Positions 36,498 to 44,245 of a stretch of 64,000 nucleotides of DNA are shown here, piece by piece; the stretch's first letter is position 1, and every line of letters starts with the position of its first letter. The stretch is from Gammaproteobacteria bacterium (GTDB taxonomy: Bacteria > Pseudomonadota > Gammaproteobacteria > Natronospirales > REEB76), in the NCBI GenBank assembly GCA_036383255.1, contig DASVOS010000017.1, forward strand, positions 1-64,000, written 5' to 3'. The position numbers were made by a program, and so were the translations under genes. The notes under the pieces are model-generated. The model searched no databases. It saw nothing but the letters and a program-made list of their open reading frames with translations, and was not told the DNA's origin.

Positions 36498-38057
36498 TCA
36501 GGGCTGGCCGCCGTCCTGGCGCTCGGCCCGTGCCTCTTCCTCGACCCGGTGCAGGCGCGCCCGGTAGCGCTGCTTCTGCACGCTGTCCAAGCCGGGAGTG
36601 GCGAGCGCGATGCGCAGCTGGTCCACCGCCGCGGCCGGCAGGCCGTTCGCCAGGTAGTACTCGGACATGTAGTAGTGGGAGTCGGCGCTGTTGCCCTTCT
36701 TGTCATAAGCCTTGGCCAGGAGGTGCACGGCCTCCGGGTCACCGCGGGACTCCAGGCTGAGGGGCAGCAACAGGTCGATGGCGCGCTGCGGCTGGCCGGC
36801 GTCGATCAGGTCGTTGGCGTAGCTCAGGGTCAGCGGCGCGCTGTCCGGAAACAGGCGCATGGCATCGGTGTAGGCGGCGATGCCGGCCTGCACGCTGCCG
36901 GCATGGATCTCGGCGTCCGCCAAGCCGATGCGGAAGGCCACCACATCGGCGTTCTCCGCCGCCAGCTCCCGCATCGCCTTCACCGCGTCGGCGTAGCGGC
37001 CGGCCTTCTGGAACACCAGCGCCTGGCCGTAGCGGACCGCCACCTGATCCCAGCCCTTGGCCTGGTCCACCCGCGCCCGGAAATCGGTGAGCTGGCGTTC
37101 GATGCCGTCGTTGTTCTGCATGGCGAGCAGGCGCATGCGCATCAGGGCGAAGCTGCGGCTGGCGGGACGCGGCGGCACGTGCAGCTGGCTGGCGCGGCTC
37201 TGCGCCTCGCTCATGCGGTTGAGGTCGAGCGGATGGTCCAGCAGGAACTCCGGGATACGGTCGTAGCCGTTGAGCGAGGAGTTCTTCTGCATCACCGCGA
37301 AGAAGTCCACCATGCCCTGCGGCTGGAAGCCGGCGCGCGCCAGCGTGGCGATGCCGACCCGGTCCGCCTCGGCCTCGTCGGCGCGGGTGTAGTTGATCTG
37401 GTGCTGGATGAGCGAGGCCTGGGCACTGGCGAGCGCGCCGACCGCCACGTCCGGGTCGCTGGTGCGGGTCACCGCCACGATCGCCGCCAGCATGGTGGCG
37501 ATGTTCACCAGGGCGTGGTCCTTCTGGTCCTCGAGCTGGCGCGCGAGGTGGCGCTGGGTGACGTGGCCCACCTCGTGCGCGATCACGCCCGCCAGCTCGT
37601 CTTCGGTGTCGGTGAGCAGCAGCAGGCCGCTGTTCACCACGATGAAGCCACCCGGCAGGGTGGTGGCGTTGATGGAATCGTCGTCGATGACGTAGAAGGC
37701 GAAGTGCAGTTGCGGGTTGTCGCTGTGGGAGGCGAGCTGGTTGCCGATGTCCTGGATGTACTGCTGCAGCTGCGGGTCATCCAGGATCGCACCCGAGTCG
37801 CGCAGCTGGCTCATGATCTGCAGCCCGATGTCGTACTCCTGCTGCTGCGTTATCACGTCCCCGCCGGCCTCGCCGATCTGCGGCAGGTTGAAGCCGCCGG
37901 CCTGGCTGCTGTAGTCGTTGGAGCGGGGCGTCGCGCCGATGGTCACGCTGCCGCTCGCCGCCGCGGGCGCCGGCTGCGGCCCGGTGGCGGCGAGCGCGGC
38001 CGCCGCGAACAGGGCGGAACCGAGGAGAGCCAGGCTGTGCTTCAGGAGTCGCGCCAA
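36498..38057 (-). CDS. bepA: BepA-like periplasmic M48 metalloprotease with TPR domain
   Basis: A 519-residue protein (E. coli BepA 487). Signal peptide (about 1-24), M48 protease domain with HEVGHVTQRHLARQ as zinc site and DEAEADRVGIATL holding the third ligand, then C-terminal TPR repeats (about 300-500). BepA helps LptD/BAM assembly and degrades stalled outer-membrane proteins in the periplasm. The gene stands alone between mlaA and a porin gene on the same strand. Confidence 0.92.
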   Translation of the reverse strand: MARLLKHSLALLGSALFAAAALAATGPQPAPAAASGSVTIGATPRSNDYSSQAGGFNLPQIGEAGGDVITQQQEYDIGLQIMSQLRDSGAILDDPQLQQYIQDIGNQLASHSDNPQLHFAFYVIDDDSINATTLPGGFIVVNSGLLLLTDTEDELAGVIAHEVGHVTQRHLARQLEDQKDHALVNIATMLAAIVAVTRTSDPDVAVGALASAQASLIQHQINYTRADEAEADRVGIATLARAGFQPQGMVDFFAVMQKNSSLNGYDRIPEFLLDHPLDLNRMSEAQSRASQLHVPPRPASRSFALMRMRLLAMQNNDGIERQLTDFRARVDQAKGWDQVAVRYGQALVFQKAGRYADAVKAMRELAAENADVVAFRIGLADAEIHAGSVQAGIAAYTDAMRLFPDSAPLTLSYANDLIDAGQPQRAIDLLLPLSLESRGDPEAVHLLAKAYDKKGNSADSHYYMSEYYLANGLPAAAVDQLRIALATPGLDSVQKQRYRARLHRVEEEARAERQDGGQP

Positions 38058-38130
38058 GTGCAGCAGGTCCGGAGCGGGATATATCCGTTAGACGCCATTA
38101 TCGCATGGTCCGTTGACAGGGGGCCCCAAA

Positions 38131-38158
38131 GAAAAAAGCCCCTGCGATGCAGGGGCTT
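38131..38158 (-). terminator. Rho-independent terminator after the FadL-family gene
   Basis: Read on the minus strand: AGCCCCTGC, loop ATC, GCAGGGGCT, then a run of six T. It lies 24 bases after the porin stop codon. Confidence 0.93.
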
Positions 38159-38181
38159 CTTCCGTCGTCGGATTGTCGTGT

Positions 38182-39579
38182 TCAGAACTTGTAGCGGTAC
38201 GACACGCCCAGGATGTCCGCGTCCGCCTCGAAGGTGCCCACGATGTGGTCATGGCCGGCGGCGTTGGTCTGGTTGAAAGCGAGCCCGCTGCCCAGGAACA
38301 GGTGGGCGTAGCCCACGTCCCACTGGGAGTGCTCGCTCACGCGCCAGGTGGCGCCGAAGGCGATCCAGCGGCGGTCACCGTCCGGCAGGCGCGCGGTACG
38401 GCTGGCGCTGACGTCGTTGGTGCAGGCCGGGTTGAACGTGGTGCCCGTGCAGGCCGCCGAGGGATCCGGCACCGGCGAGAGGTCGAGCGCCAAGCCGCCG
38501 CGGAAGCTCCAGGCATCGCTGTAGCGGTAGTCCAGGCCCACGGCATAGCGGTTCACGTCGCTGAGGCCCTCGTCCACGATGGCGTGGTTGCCGGAGGTCT
38601 TGAACGCGATGTCGAGCTTGTCGAAGCTGCTCCAGTTGGCATGCGACCAGTCAGCGGTCAGCATCCACTGGTCGTTGAGTTCCTGCCGCCAGCTCAGGGA
38701 CATGAGCGAAGGCGACTTGAAGCTCGCGTCCACGCTCTGCGCCTGGAAGTCGGGCAGGGCGGCGAACGCGGTCGGCACGTCGGTGAAGCTCGCGCCGCCG
38801 CTGAGGTCGTGCTTGATCTCAGAGCGGTAGGAGAAGCCGAGGTGCATGGTGTCGCTGATGTTCCACAGCGCGCCCACGTTCCAGCCGGTGCCGTTGCCGC
38901 TGGCGTTGGCCTCGAAGTGGCCGTCGTGGCCCTGCGGCGTCAGGCCGAGCGCGGTGCAGCTCACGGGGTTGAGTTCGCCGAAGCAGATGGCGCCGAAGTC
39001 CACCGCGTTGGTGAGCTTCACGGTCATGGTCTGATAGTCGATGCCGAAGCCCACCGAGAACTGGTCGTTGAACTTCCAGGCCAGGGTCGGGTTGTAGTTC
39101 ACCACCGCCACGCTGCTGTAGATGGCCTGGTAGCGGAAGATCGAGTCATCGTCGTACTTGGTGGCGAGGCCGAACGGGGTGTTCACGCCGAAGCCGAAGG
39201 TGAGCTGGTCGTTGATCGGCCGCGAGTAGTACACGAACAGCGGGCCGCCGAGCTTGCCGACCTTGCCGCCCTCGCCGCCCGAGAGGGGCTGGCCGGTGGC
39301 GTCGGTGGCGGACTGCTTGGTGAAGTCCGCGTTGAGGCGGATCAGGCTGTAGCCGCCCAGGATCTCGGAGTCGCCGAGATAGGAGAGGCCGGCCGGGTTG
39401 TACCAGATGCTGGAAGCATCCTCGGCCATCGCGGCGCCGCCGGAGTGGGCGCGCCCGAGGCTGGTGACGCTCTGCTCGGTGAGCTGGAAGTTGGCAGCGG
39501 AAGCGGCCGCCGGCAGCAGCGCAGCCAGGACGGCGGCGGCCAGCGGAGCGGTCCACAGAGCGATGTGCTTATTCTTCAT
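38182..39579 (-). CDS. OmpP1/FadL-family outer-membrane transporter
   Basis: A 465-residue protein with a signal peptide (cleaved after ASA, near residue 28) and the mature start ANFQLTEQSVTSLGRAHSGGAAMAEDASSIWYNPAG. That start is the N-terminal hatch and NPA signature of FadL-type 14-strand barrels. It ends in YRYKF with a terminal Phe. FadL family members import long-chain fatty acids or other hydrophobic compounds such as aromatic hydrocarbons. The gene has its own terminator and is monocistronic. Confidence 0.93.
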   Translation of the reverse strand: MKNKHIALWTAPLAAAVLAALLPAAASAANFQLTEQSVTSLGRAHSGGAAMAEDASSIWYNPAGLSYLGDSEILGGYSLIRLNADFTKQSATDATGQPLSGGEGGKVGKLGGPLFVYYSRPINDQLTFGFGVNTPFGLATKYDDDSIFRYQAIYSSVAVVNYNPTLAWKFNDQFSVGFGIDYQTMTVKLTNAVDFGAICFGELNPVSCTALGLTPQGHDGHFEANASGNGTGWNVGALWNISDTMHLGFSYRSEIKHDLSGGASFTDVPTAFAALPDFQAQSVDASFKSPSLMSLSWRQELNDQWMLTADWSHANWSSFDKLDIAFKTSGNHAIVDEGLSDVNRYAVGLDYRYSDAWSFRGGLALDLSPVPDPSAACTGTTFNPACTNDVSASRTARLPDGDRRWIAFGATWRVSEHSQWDVGYAHLFLGSGLAFNQTNAAGHDHIVGTFEADADILGVSYRYKF

Positions 39580-39672
39580 CGGTTTTTACCCCAGGGTGAC
39601 GGCCGGATGACCGTCAAATTTAAGCATAGGCCGTCGGAAATTGTAAGCACCCAAGCGGCTTAGGCCGGGGTC

Positions 39673-41088
39673 TTAGAGGCTTTCCGAGGCGAAATCCGCG
39701 AGCCGCGAGCGCTCCCCGCGCAACAGGGTAAGGTGGCCGGAATGGGGCCACTGCTTGAACCTGTCCACCACGAAGGTGAGGCCTGAGGTGGTCTCGGTCA
39801 GGTAGGGCGTGTCGATCTGGGAGATGTTGCCGATGCACACCATCTTGGTGCCGGGGCCGGCGCGGGTGATGAGCGCCTTGAGCTGCTTGGGTGTGAGGTT
39901 CTGGGCCTCGTCCACGATGATGTAGCGGTTGAGGAAGGTGCGGCCGCGCATGAAGTTCATGGAGCGGATCTTGATGCGGTTGCGCAGGAGGTCGGCGGTG
40001 GCCGCGCGGCCCCACTCGCCGCCCTCGCCGGACTGGGTCAGCACCTCCAGGTTGTCCATGAGCGCGCCCATCCAGGGCGTCATCTTCTCCTCCTCGGTGC
40101 CGGGCAGGAAGCCGATGTCCTCGCCCAGCGGGACCGTGACGCGGGTCATGATGATCTCGCGGTAGCGGTTCTGCTCCAGGGTCTGGGCCAGGCCCGCGGC
40201 GAGCGCCAGCAGCGTCTTGCCGGTGCCGGCCGAGCCCAGCAGCGAGACGAAGTCGATGCCCGGATCCAGCAGCATGTTGAGGGCGAAGTTCTGCTCGCGG
40301 TTGCGGGCGTTGATGCCCCACACCGTGTGGCGGATGCCCCGGTAATCGCGGGTGAGCTCGAGCAGCGCACCGCGGTCGTCGATGCCGCGCACCAGTGCCT
40401 CGAAGTTGTCGGCCTCGCTGTACAGGCACTGGTTCGGATGCCAGTCCTTCACCAGCGGTCCCTGGATGCGGTACCAGGTACGGCCCTCCTGCTGCCAGGA
40501 CTCCATGTCCTTGCTGTGCCTGTCCCAGAAGTCCTTGGGCAGCTCCTGCATGCCGGTGAACAGGAGGTCCAGGTCGTCCAGCGCCTTGTCGCTGTAGTAG
40601 TCCTCGGCGTGGATGCCGAGCACCGAGGCCTTGATGCGCAGGTTGATGTCCTTGGACACCAGGGTCACGCGCGTGCCGGCGTGCTTCTGCTGCAGGGCGA
40701 GGGTGGTGGCGAGGATGTAGTTGTCCGGCTTGTTGCCGGGCAGGCTGTCGGGCAGCGCCCCGGGCAGGGACTCCGTCTGGAAGTAGAGGCGCCCGCCGGT
40801 GACGGCGGCGCCGGTGGGGTTCTGCAGGTTCTGGATCACGATGCCGGCGTCGATCTCTTGCTTGCTGACATCGCGCATCATGTCGTCGAGGAAGCGGCTC
40901 ACCTGGCGCACGTTGCGCGAGGCCTCGGACATGCCCTTCTTGCCCGCGTCCAACTCCTCCAGCACCACCATGGGCAGGAAGATGTCGTGCTCTTGGAAGC
41001 GGAAGATGGCCGTAGGGTCGTGCATCAGCACATTGGTGTCGAGCACGTAGAGGCGCCGGCCGGCGGCGCTGCGCTTGGCCTTGCTCAC
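39673..41088 (-). CDS. PhoH-family ATPase with N-terminal PIN domain
   Basis: A 471-residue protein. Residues about 10-150 form a PIN ribonuclease domain (YVLDTNVLMHDP with Asp17). Residues about 245-465 form a PhoH helicase-like ATPase with Walker A GSAGTGKTLLALAAGL (285-300) and Walker B IIVDEAQNLTPKQLK. The PIN-PhoH layout (PhoH2/YlaK type) has been linked to RNA unwinding and cleavage. GTG start at 41088 forms a GTGA overlap with the peroxiredoxin gene upstream, so the two are one unit. Confidence 0.93.
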   Translation of the reverse strand: MSKAKRSAAGRRLYVLDTNVLMHDPTAIFRFQEHDIFLPMVVLEELDAGKKGMSEASRNVRQVSRFLDDMMRDVSKQEIDAGIVIQNLQNPTGAAVTGGRLYFQTESLPGALPDSLPGNKPDNYILATTLALQQKHAGTRVTLVSKDINLRIKASVLGIHAEDYYSDKALDDLDLLFTGMQELPKDFWDRHSKDMESWQQEGRTWYRIQGPLVKDWHPNQCLYSEADNFEALVRGIDDRGALLELTRDYRGIRHTVWGINARNREQNFALNMLLDPGIDFVSLLGSAGTGKTLLALAAGLAQTLEQNRYREIIMTRVTVPLGEDIGFLPGTEEEKMTPWMGALMDNLEVLTQSGEGGEWGRAATADLLRNRIKIRSMNFMRGRTFLNRYIIVDEAQNLTPKQLKALITRAGPGTKMVCIGNISQIDTPYLTETTSGLTFVVDRFKQWPHSGHLTLLRGERSRLADFASESL

Positions 41089-41669
41089 TTCTTCTTGCCC
41101 TTCTTCCTGCGCGGGGCGGCCTTGCGGGCCGGCTTCTTCTTCGCCTTCTTCTTCGGCTTGGAAGTCCTCTTGGCTTTCGGCTTGGCGGCGCCGGGAGCGG
41201 AGTCCGGGGAAGTCACCGCGTCCAGCACCTCGGCGGCGTGGCCCTCAACCTTCACCTTGCGCCACTCGCGGCGCAGCACGCCGTCCTTGCCGATCAGGAA
41301 GGTGCTGCGTTCGATGCCGCGCACCTTCTTCCCGTACATGTTCTTCATCTTGATGACGCCGAACAGCTTGCAGAGCTTCTCGTCCTCGTCCGAGAGCAGG
41401 TCGAAGTCGAGGCCGTACTTCTGGCAGAACCTGTCGTGGGACCTCAGGCTGTCGCGGGACACGCCGAGGATCACCGCGCCCAGTGCCTTGAAGCGGGCAT
41501 GCAGGTCGCGGAAGTCCTTGCCCTCCAGGGTGCAGCCCGGCGTGTCGTCCTTGGGGTAGAAGTACAGCACCACGTCGTGCCCGCGCAGGGACGACAAGCT
41601 CAGGTCCCTGCCGCCGGTGGCGGGCAGGCTGAAGTCAGGTACCTTCTTGCCGGGGGCGATCTTGGCCAT
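41085..41669 (-). CDS. bcp: peroxiredoxin (Bcp family) with basic C-terminal tail
   Basis: A 194-residue protein; E. coli Bcp has 156. The thioredoxin-fold part (about 1-155) has the peroxidatic Cys46 in DDTPGCTLEGKDF. The resolving Cys found five residues later in E. coli Bcp is missing here; other Cys occur near residues 82 and 99. From residue about 158 the protein is almost only Lys, Arg, Ala and Pro (KPKKKAKKKPARKAAPRRKKGKKK-like, positions 158-194), like a histone H1-type tail. It reduces peroxides using thioredoxin; the tail may hold it near nucleic acid. Confidence 0.92.
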   Translation of the reverse strand: MAKIAPGKKVPDFSLPATGGRDLSLSSLRGHDVVLYFYPKDDTPGCTLEGKDFRDLHARFKALGAVILGVSRDSLRSHDRFCQKYGLDFDLLSDEDEKLCKLFGVIKMKNMYGKKVRGIERSTFLIGKDGVLRREWRKVKVEGHAAEVLDAVTSPDSAPGAAKPKAKRTSKPKKKAKKKPARKAAPRRKKGKKK

Positions 41670-41680
41670 GTGTCTCCCGT

Positions 41681-42211
41681 TCAGCCCTTGATGGGCTCCA
41701 TGATGGCGTCGAGGTTGAGGTTGTCGCAGAACTCCATGAAGTCCTCGCGCAGCCGGCCGACGTGGGTATCGGCGGGGATGTTGACGGACATCTGCACCGC
41801 GAACATCGGCGCGCCGGTGTGGGCGGCGGTGTAGCTGCGGGTGCTGAGTTCGGCCACGCCGATGTTGCGCTCGGCGAAGAAGTTGGCGAGGTTGAAGATG
41901 ATGCCGGGCTGGTCCAGGCAGACCACGTCCACCGCGTAGGGCAGGAGGTCCTCGCGCGGCGCGCGCTCGCCGGTGCGGCGGCAGGACAGGGTGAGCCCCA
42001 GGGTCTTCTCCAGCTTGGGCAGCGTGCTCTCGAGCTTGGTGACGGTGTTCCAGTTGCCGGACACCAGGAGCAGCATGGAGAACTCGCTGCCCAGCACCGT
42101 CATGCGGCTCTCGACCACGTTGCAGCCGCAGTCGCGGACCACCCGCGCGAGGTCGTGGAGGATGCCGGGCCGGTCCTGCGCCAGCACCGATACCACCAGG
42201 AACTGTTTCAT
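41681..42211 (-). CDS. gcvR: GcvR-like ACT-domain regulator
   Basis: A 176-residue protein (E. coli GcvR 190) made of two ACT domains: LVVSVLAQDRPGILHDLARVV (about 4-24) and VVCLDQPGIIFNLANFFAERNIGV (about 98-121). In E. coli GcvR binds glycine and holds GcvA in its repressing state at the gcv operon. The order bcp-gcvR divergent from dapA is the E. coli order, which supports the name. ATG 42211 is chosen because the longer frame runs into the dapA promoter region. Confidence 0.85.
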   Translation of the reverse strand: MKQFLVVSVLAQDRPGILHDLARVVRDCGCNVVESRMTVLGSEFSMLLLVSGNWNTVTKLESTLPKLEKTLGLTLSCRRTGERAPREDLLPYAVDVVCLDQPGIIFNLANFFAERNIGVAELSTRSYTAAHTGAPMFAVQMSVNIPADTHVGRLREDFMEFCDNLNLDAIMEPIKG

Positions 42212-42343
42212 TCGGGCTCGCAGCGGGCTAACCGGCCGGCGGAGGAGGGTGGCAGCAGTGTAACGGGTTTCCGTGGCGCTGCAACCGTGCTGGCGGCGGC
42301 GGCGGACGGCCGTTAAAATGGCGTTTTCCCGTGAGGCTTTCCG
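42212..42343. promoter_or_regulatory. gcvR-dapA divergent promoter region
   Basis: 132 bases between divergent starts. TAAAAT at 42314-42319 is a likely dapA -10 box, 25 bases before the ATG; the -35 position is GC-rich and poor. GAGG lies before the dapA start. Confidence 0.45.
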
Positions 42344-43222
42344 ATGTTCAAGGGCAGCATGGTGGCGCTGGTCACGCCCATGGCCGGTGACGGCCGGGTG
42401 GACCTCGAAGCCCTGGACGCGCTCGTGGAATGGCACGTGGCCGAGGGCACCGACGCCATCGTCGCCATCGGCACCACCGGCGAGGCCTCCACCCTAGAGG
42501 GCGACGAGCAGCTCGAGGTGGTGGCGCGCTGCGTGCGTGCCGCCGCCGGACGCGTCCCGGTGATCGCGGGCGCCACCTCCAACGCCACCGCCCACGCGGT
42601 GCAGCTCTCGCGCCGGGCCGAGGCGCTGGGCGCCGACGCCGTGCTGAGCGCGGCCCCGTACTACAACAAGCCGGGACAGGAAGGCCTGTACCGGCACTTT
42701 TGCGCGGTGGCCGAGGCGGTCTCGGTGCCGGTGCTGCTCTACAACGTGCCGAGCCGCACCATCACGGACATCCTGCCGGAGACGGTGGAGCGGCTGGCGA
42801 AGCTCCCGAACGTGGTGGGCATCAAGGAGGCCACCGGGGACCTCAAGCGCGCGGCCGACATCCAGCGGCGCTGCGGCAAGGATTTCCTGCTCATCAGCGG
42901 CGACGACGCCACCGCCCGCGAATGCATGCTGCAGGGCGGGCGCGGCGTGATCACCGTCACCGCCAACGTGGCGCCCCGGCTCATGCATGAGATGTGCATG
43001 GCGGCGCTGGCGGGCGACGCGGCCAAGGCCGCGGCCCTGGATGGGCAGCTCGCGCCGCTGCACAAGGCACTGTTCGTGGAGAGCAACCCGATTCCGGTAA
43101 AATGGGCGCTGGCCGAGATGCGGCGCATCCCTCCCGGCATCCGCCTGCCCCTGACCCCCCTCACGGTGGAGCACCAGCCGGCGGTGCGGGCAGCCCTCGA
43201 GGCGGCGCGGGCGCTGGCCTGA
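42344..43222 (+). CDS. dapA: 4-hydroxy-tetrahydrodipicolinate synthase
   Basis: A 292-residue TIM-barrel enzyme, the same length as E. coli DapA. GTTGEASTL and YNVPSRTI hold the active-site Thr/Tyr, and VGIKEATGD holds the Schiff-base Lys. It condenses pyruvate with aspartate semialdehyde in the lysine/diaminopimelate pathway, which feeds peptidoglycan. Confidence 0.97.
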   Translation: MFKGSMVALVTPMAGDGRVDLEALDALVEWHVAEGTDAIVAIGTTGEASTLEGDEQLEVVARCVRAAAGRVPVIAGATSNATAHAVQLSRRAEALGADAVLSAAPYYNKPGQEGLYRHFCAVAEAVSVPVLLYNVPSRTITDILPETVERLAKLPNVVGIKEATGDLKRAADIQRRCGKDFLLISGDDATARECMLQGGRGVITVTANVAPRLMHEMCMAALAGDAAKAAALDGQLAPLHKALFVESNPIPVKWALAEMRRIPPGIRLPLTPLTVEHQPAVRAALEAARALA

Positions 43223-43259
43223 CCCATCCATATAGATAGAAGAACCCCCAAGGCACACG

Positions 43260-43646
43260 ATGACACACCGTCCCCTGGCTCCCCTGGCATTGCTCGGCCT
43301 GACCGGCTTGCTCACCTCCTGCAGCACCGAGCTCGCCTGCGGGAACTCGCACCCCTACGCCGGCTACACGGCGCGTGCGCCGCTTGCGGCCCCCGCGGGC
43401 GTGACTGTCCCGAAGCCCGATGCGGCCTACCTCATCCCCGCCGCAGGCACCGGCAAGGCACCTGCAGCCGCCAACATCGGCGTGGCCCAGCCCTGCCTCG
43501 TGACCCCGCCCGAGGTGCTCACGCCGGCGGACCTCAACCCGGCCAGGCCCAAGGCGGCTCCGGCGGCGTCTACCGGCGCGCCGGCCACGCCGGCTCCTGC
43601 CGCCGGAACACGGCCGAATCTTGCGGACAAAGGGTCCTTGGAGTAA
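43260..43646 (+). CDS. small Ala/Pro-rich lipoprotein at the bamC position
   Basis: A 128-residue protein with signal peptide and lipobox GLLTSC (Cys21). The mature part has one more pair of Cys (Cys27 and Cys79) and a low-complexity Ala/Pro/Thr C-terminal half; no domain is recognisable. In E. coli the gene right after dapA is bamC (nlpB), a 344-residue BAM lipoprotein. This gene holds that position (37 bases downstream, same strand) but lacks the BamC helix-grip domains. It could be a reduced BamC keeping only the N-terminal region that binds BamD, or an unrelated lipoprotein. Confidence 0.7.
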   Translation: MTHRPLAPLALLGLTGLLTSCSTELACGNSHPYAGYTARAPLAAPAGVTVPKPDAAYLIPAAGTGKAPAAANIGVAQPCLVTPPEVLTPADLNPARPKAAPAASTGAPATPAPAAGTRPNLADKGSLE

Positions 43647-43701
43647 CCTGCCGCGCCTTTTGCCCCGCCACTCGGGTGGAAGAGCGATGATTTCGGAATA
43701 C

Positions 43702-43792
43702 GGAGAGGTGTCCGAGTGGTTTAAGGAGCACGCCTGGAAAGTGTGTATACGGTAACCCCGTATCGCGGGTTCGAATCCCGCCCTCTCCGCCA
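43702..43792 (+). tRNA. tRNA-Ser (anticodon GGA)
   Basis: A 91-base class II tRNA. Acceptor GGAGAGG pairs with CCTCTCC, the anticodon loop CTGGAAA holds GGA, and a long variable arm (TGTATACGGTAACCCCGTATC region) and the T-arm GCGGGTTCGAATCCCGC are present. CCA is encoded. The last 15 bases of the acceptor/T side recur at 43966-43980. Confidence 0.97.
43774..43788 (+). repeat. 15-bp direct repeat, copy in tRNA-Ser 3' end
   Basis: AATCCCGCCCTCTCC lies within the T-arm and acceptor stem of tRNA-Ser. An identical copy is at 43966-43980. Duplicated tRNA 3' ends are the usual mark of tyrosine-recombinase integration, but only 177 bases lie between the two and no integrase is present. Confidence 0.85.
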
Positions 43793-43794
43793 CT

Positions 43795-43838
43795 AGCCAA
43801 TGAAAAGGGGACCTTCTGAGGTCCCCTTTTCATTGGCT
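43795..43838. terminator. 19-bp perfect inverted repeat after tRNA-Ser
   Basis: Two 19-base arms (left AGCCAATGAAAAGGGGACC) are perfectly complementary around the loop TTCTGA. The right arm contains CCCCTTTTCATT, so it can act as a terminator for tRNA-Ser, and the A-rich left arm gives the same on the other strand. It begins two bases after the tRNA CCA. Confidence 0.8.
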
Positions 43839-43852
43839 CAGAGGTGCACAGA

Positions 43853-43872
43853 GGCGGGATTCGAACCCGCGA
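43853..43872 (-). repeat. 20-bp inverted copy of the tRNA-Ser T-arm
   Basis: On the minus strand this is an exact 20-base copy of the T-arm at 43763-43782 of the neighbouring tRNA-Ser. After that the match fails (TCTGTG against CTCTCC). It is not a complete tRNA; it looks like a remnant of an inverted tRNA-Ser fragment. Confidence 0.85.
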
Positions 43873-43888
43873 TTCAAAGGTGGTTCGA

Positions 43889-43961
43889 CAGATTCGCTTG
43901 GAGCGAATCTGGACCCCGCGAAGCGGGGGCCCCCGAAGGGGGCGAGCCCCAGGGATGGGGC
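43889..43961. repeat. array of four adjacent hairpins
   Basis: Stem-loops follow each other nearly without spacers: a 10-bp stem with loop TGG (43889-43911), CCCCGC-GAA-GCGGGG (43914-43928), GCCCCC-GAA-GGGGGC (43929-43943) and GCCCC-AGGGAT-GGGGC (43946-43961). The two middle ones share a GAA loop. This looks like a REP/BIME-type palindromic element or a folded RNA. It lies between the inverted T-arm copy and the second direct-repeat copy. Confidence 0.75.
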
Positions 43962-43965
43962 GAGC

Positions 43966-43980
43966 AATCCCGCCCTCTCC
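43966..43980 (+). repeat. 15-bp direct repeat, distal copy
   Basis: AATCCCGCCCTCTCC, identical to the tRNA-Ser 3' segment at 43774-43788. It closes the hairpin-bearing segment on its right side. Confidence 0.85.
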
Positions 43981-44051
43981 AAATCTCTTTTTCTAGTTCT
44001 GCAAAATCTTCTTGAAGCTCTTGTTCCCAACCCCCATCATTACCAAGTCAA

Positions 44052-44163
<112 letters not shown>

Positions 44164-44245
44164 CCTATTCCACATATATGCCGTTGGTCGGGTCTGTTAA
44201 AGTACCCACTGAAGGCTTTTTTGCCCCGGAAACCCCCGAGCGCGC

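Noticed and set aside
35889-38276. Plus-strand frame of 795 codons opposite mlaA and bepA
   Set aside because: Both minus-strand genes have signal peptides and catalytic motifs; the plus frame is their shadow.
43570-43833. Minus-strand frame reading antisense through tRNA-Ser
   Set aside because: Its protein (GGEGGIRTRDTG) is simply the translated reverse complement of the tRNA, a known type of false protein.
43800-44015. Plus-strand frame through the hairpin array
   Set aside because: It consists of the inverted repeat, inverted tRNA fragment and hairpins; no ribosome binding site and no domain. Described as repeats instead.
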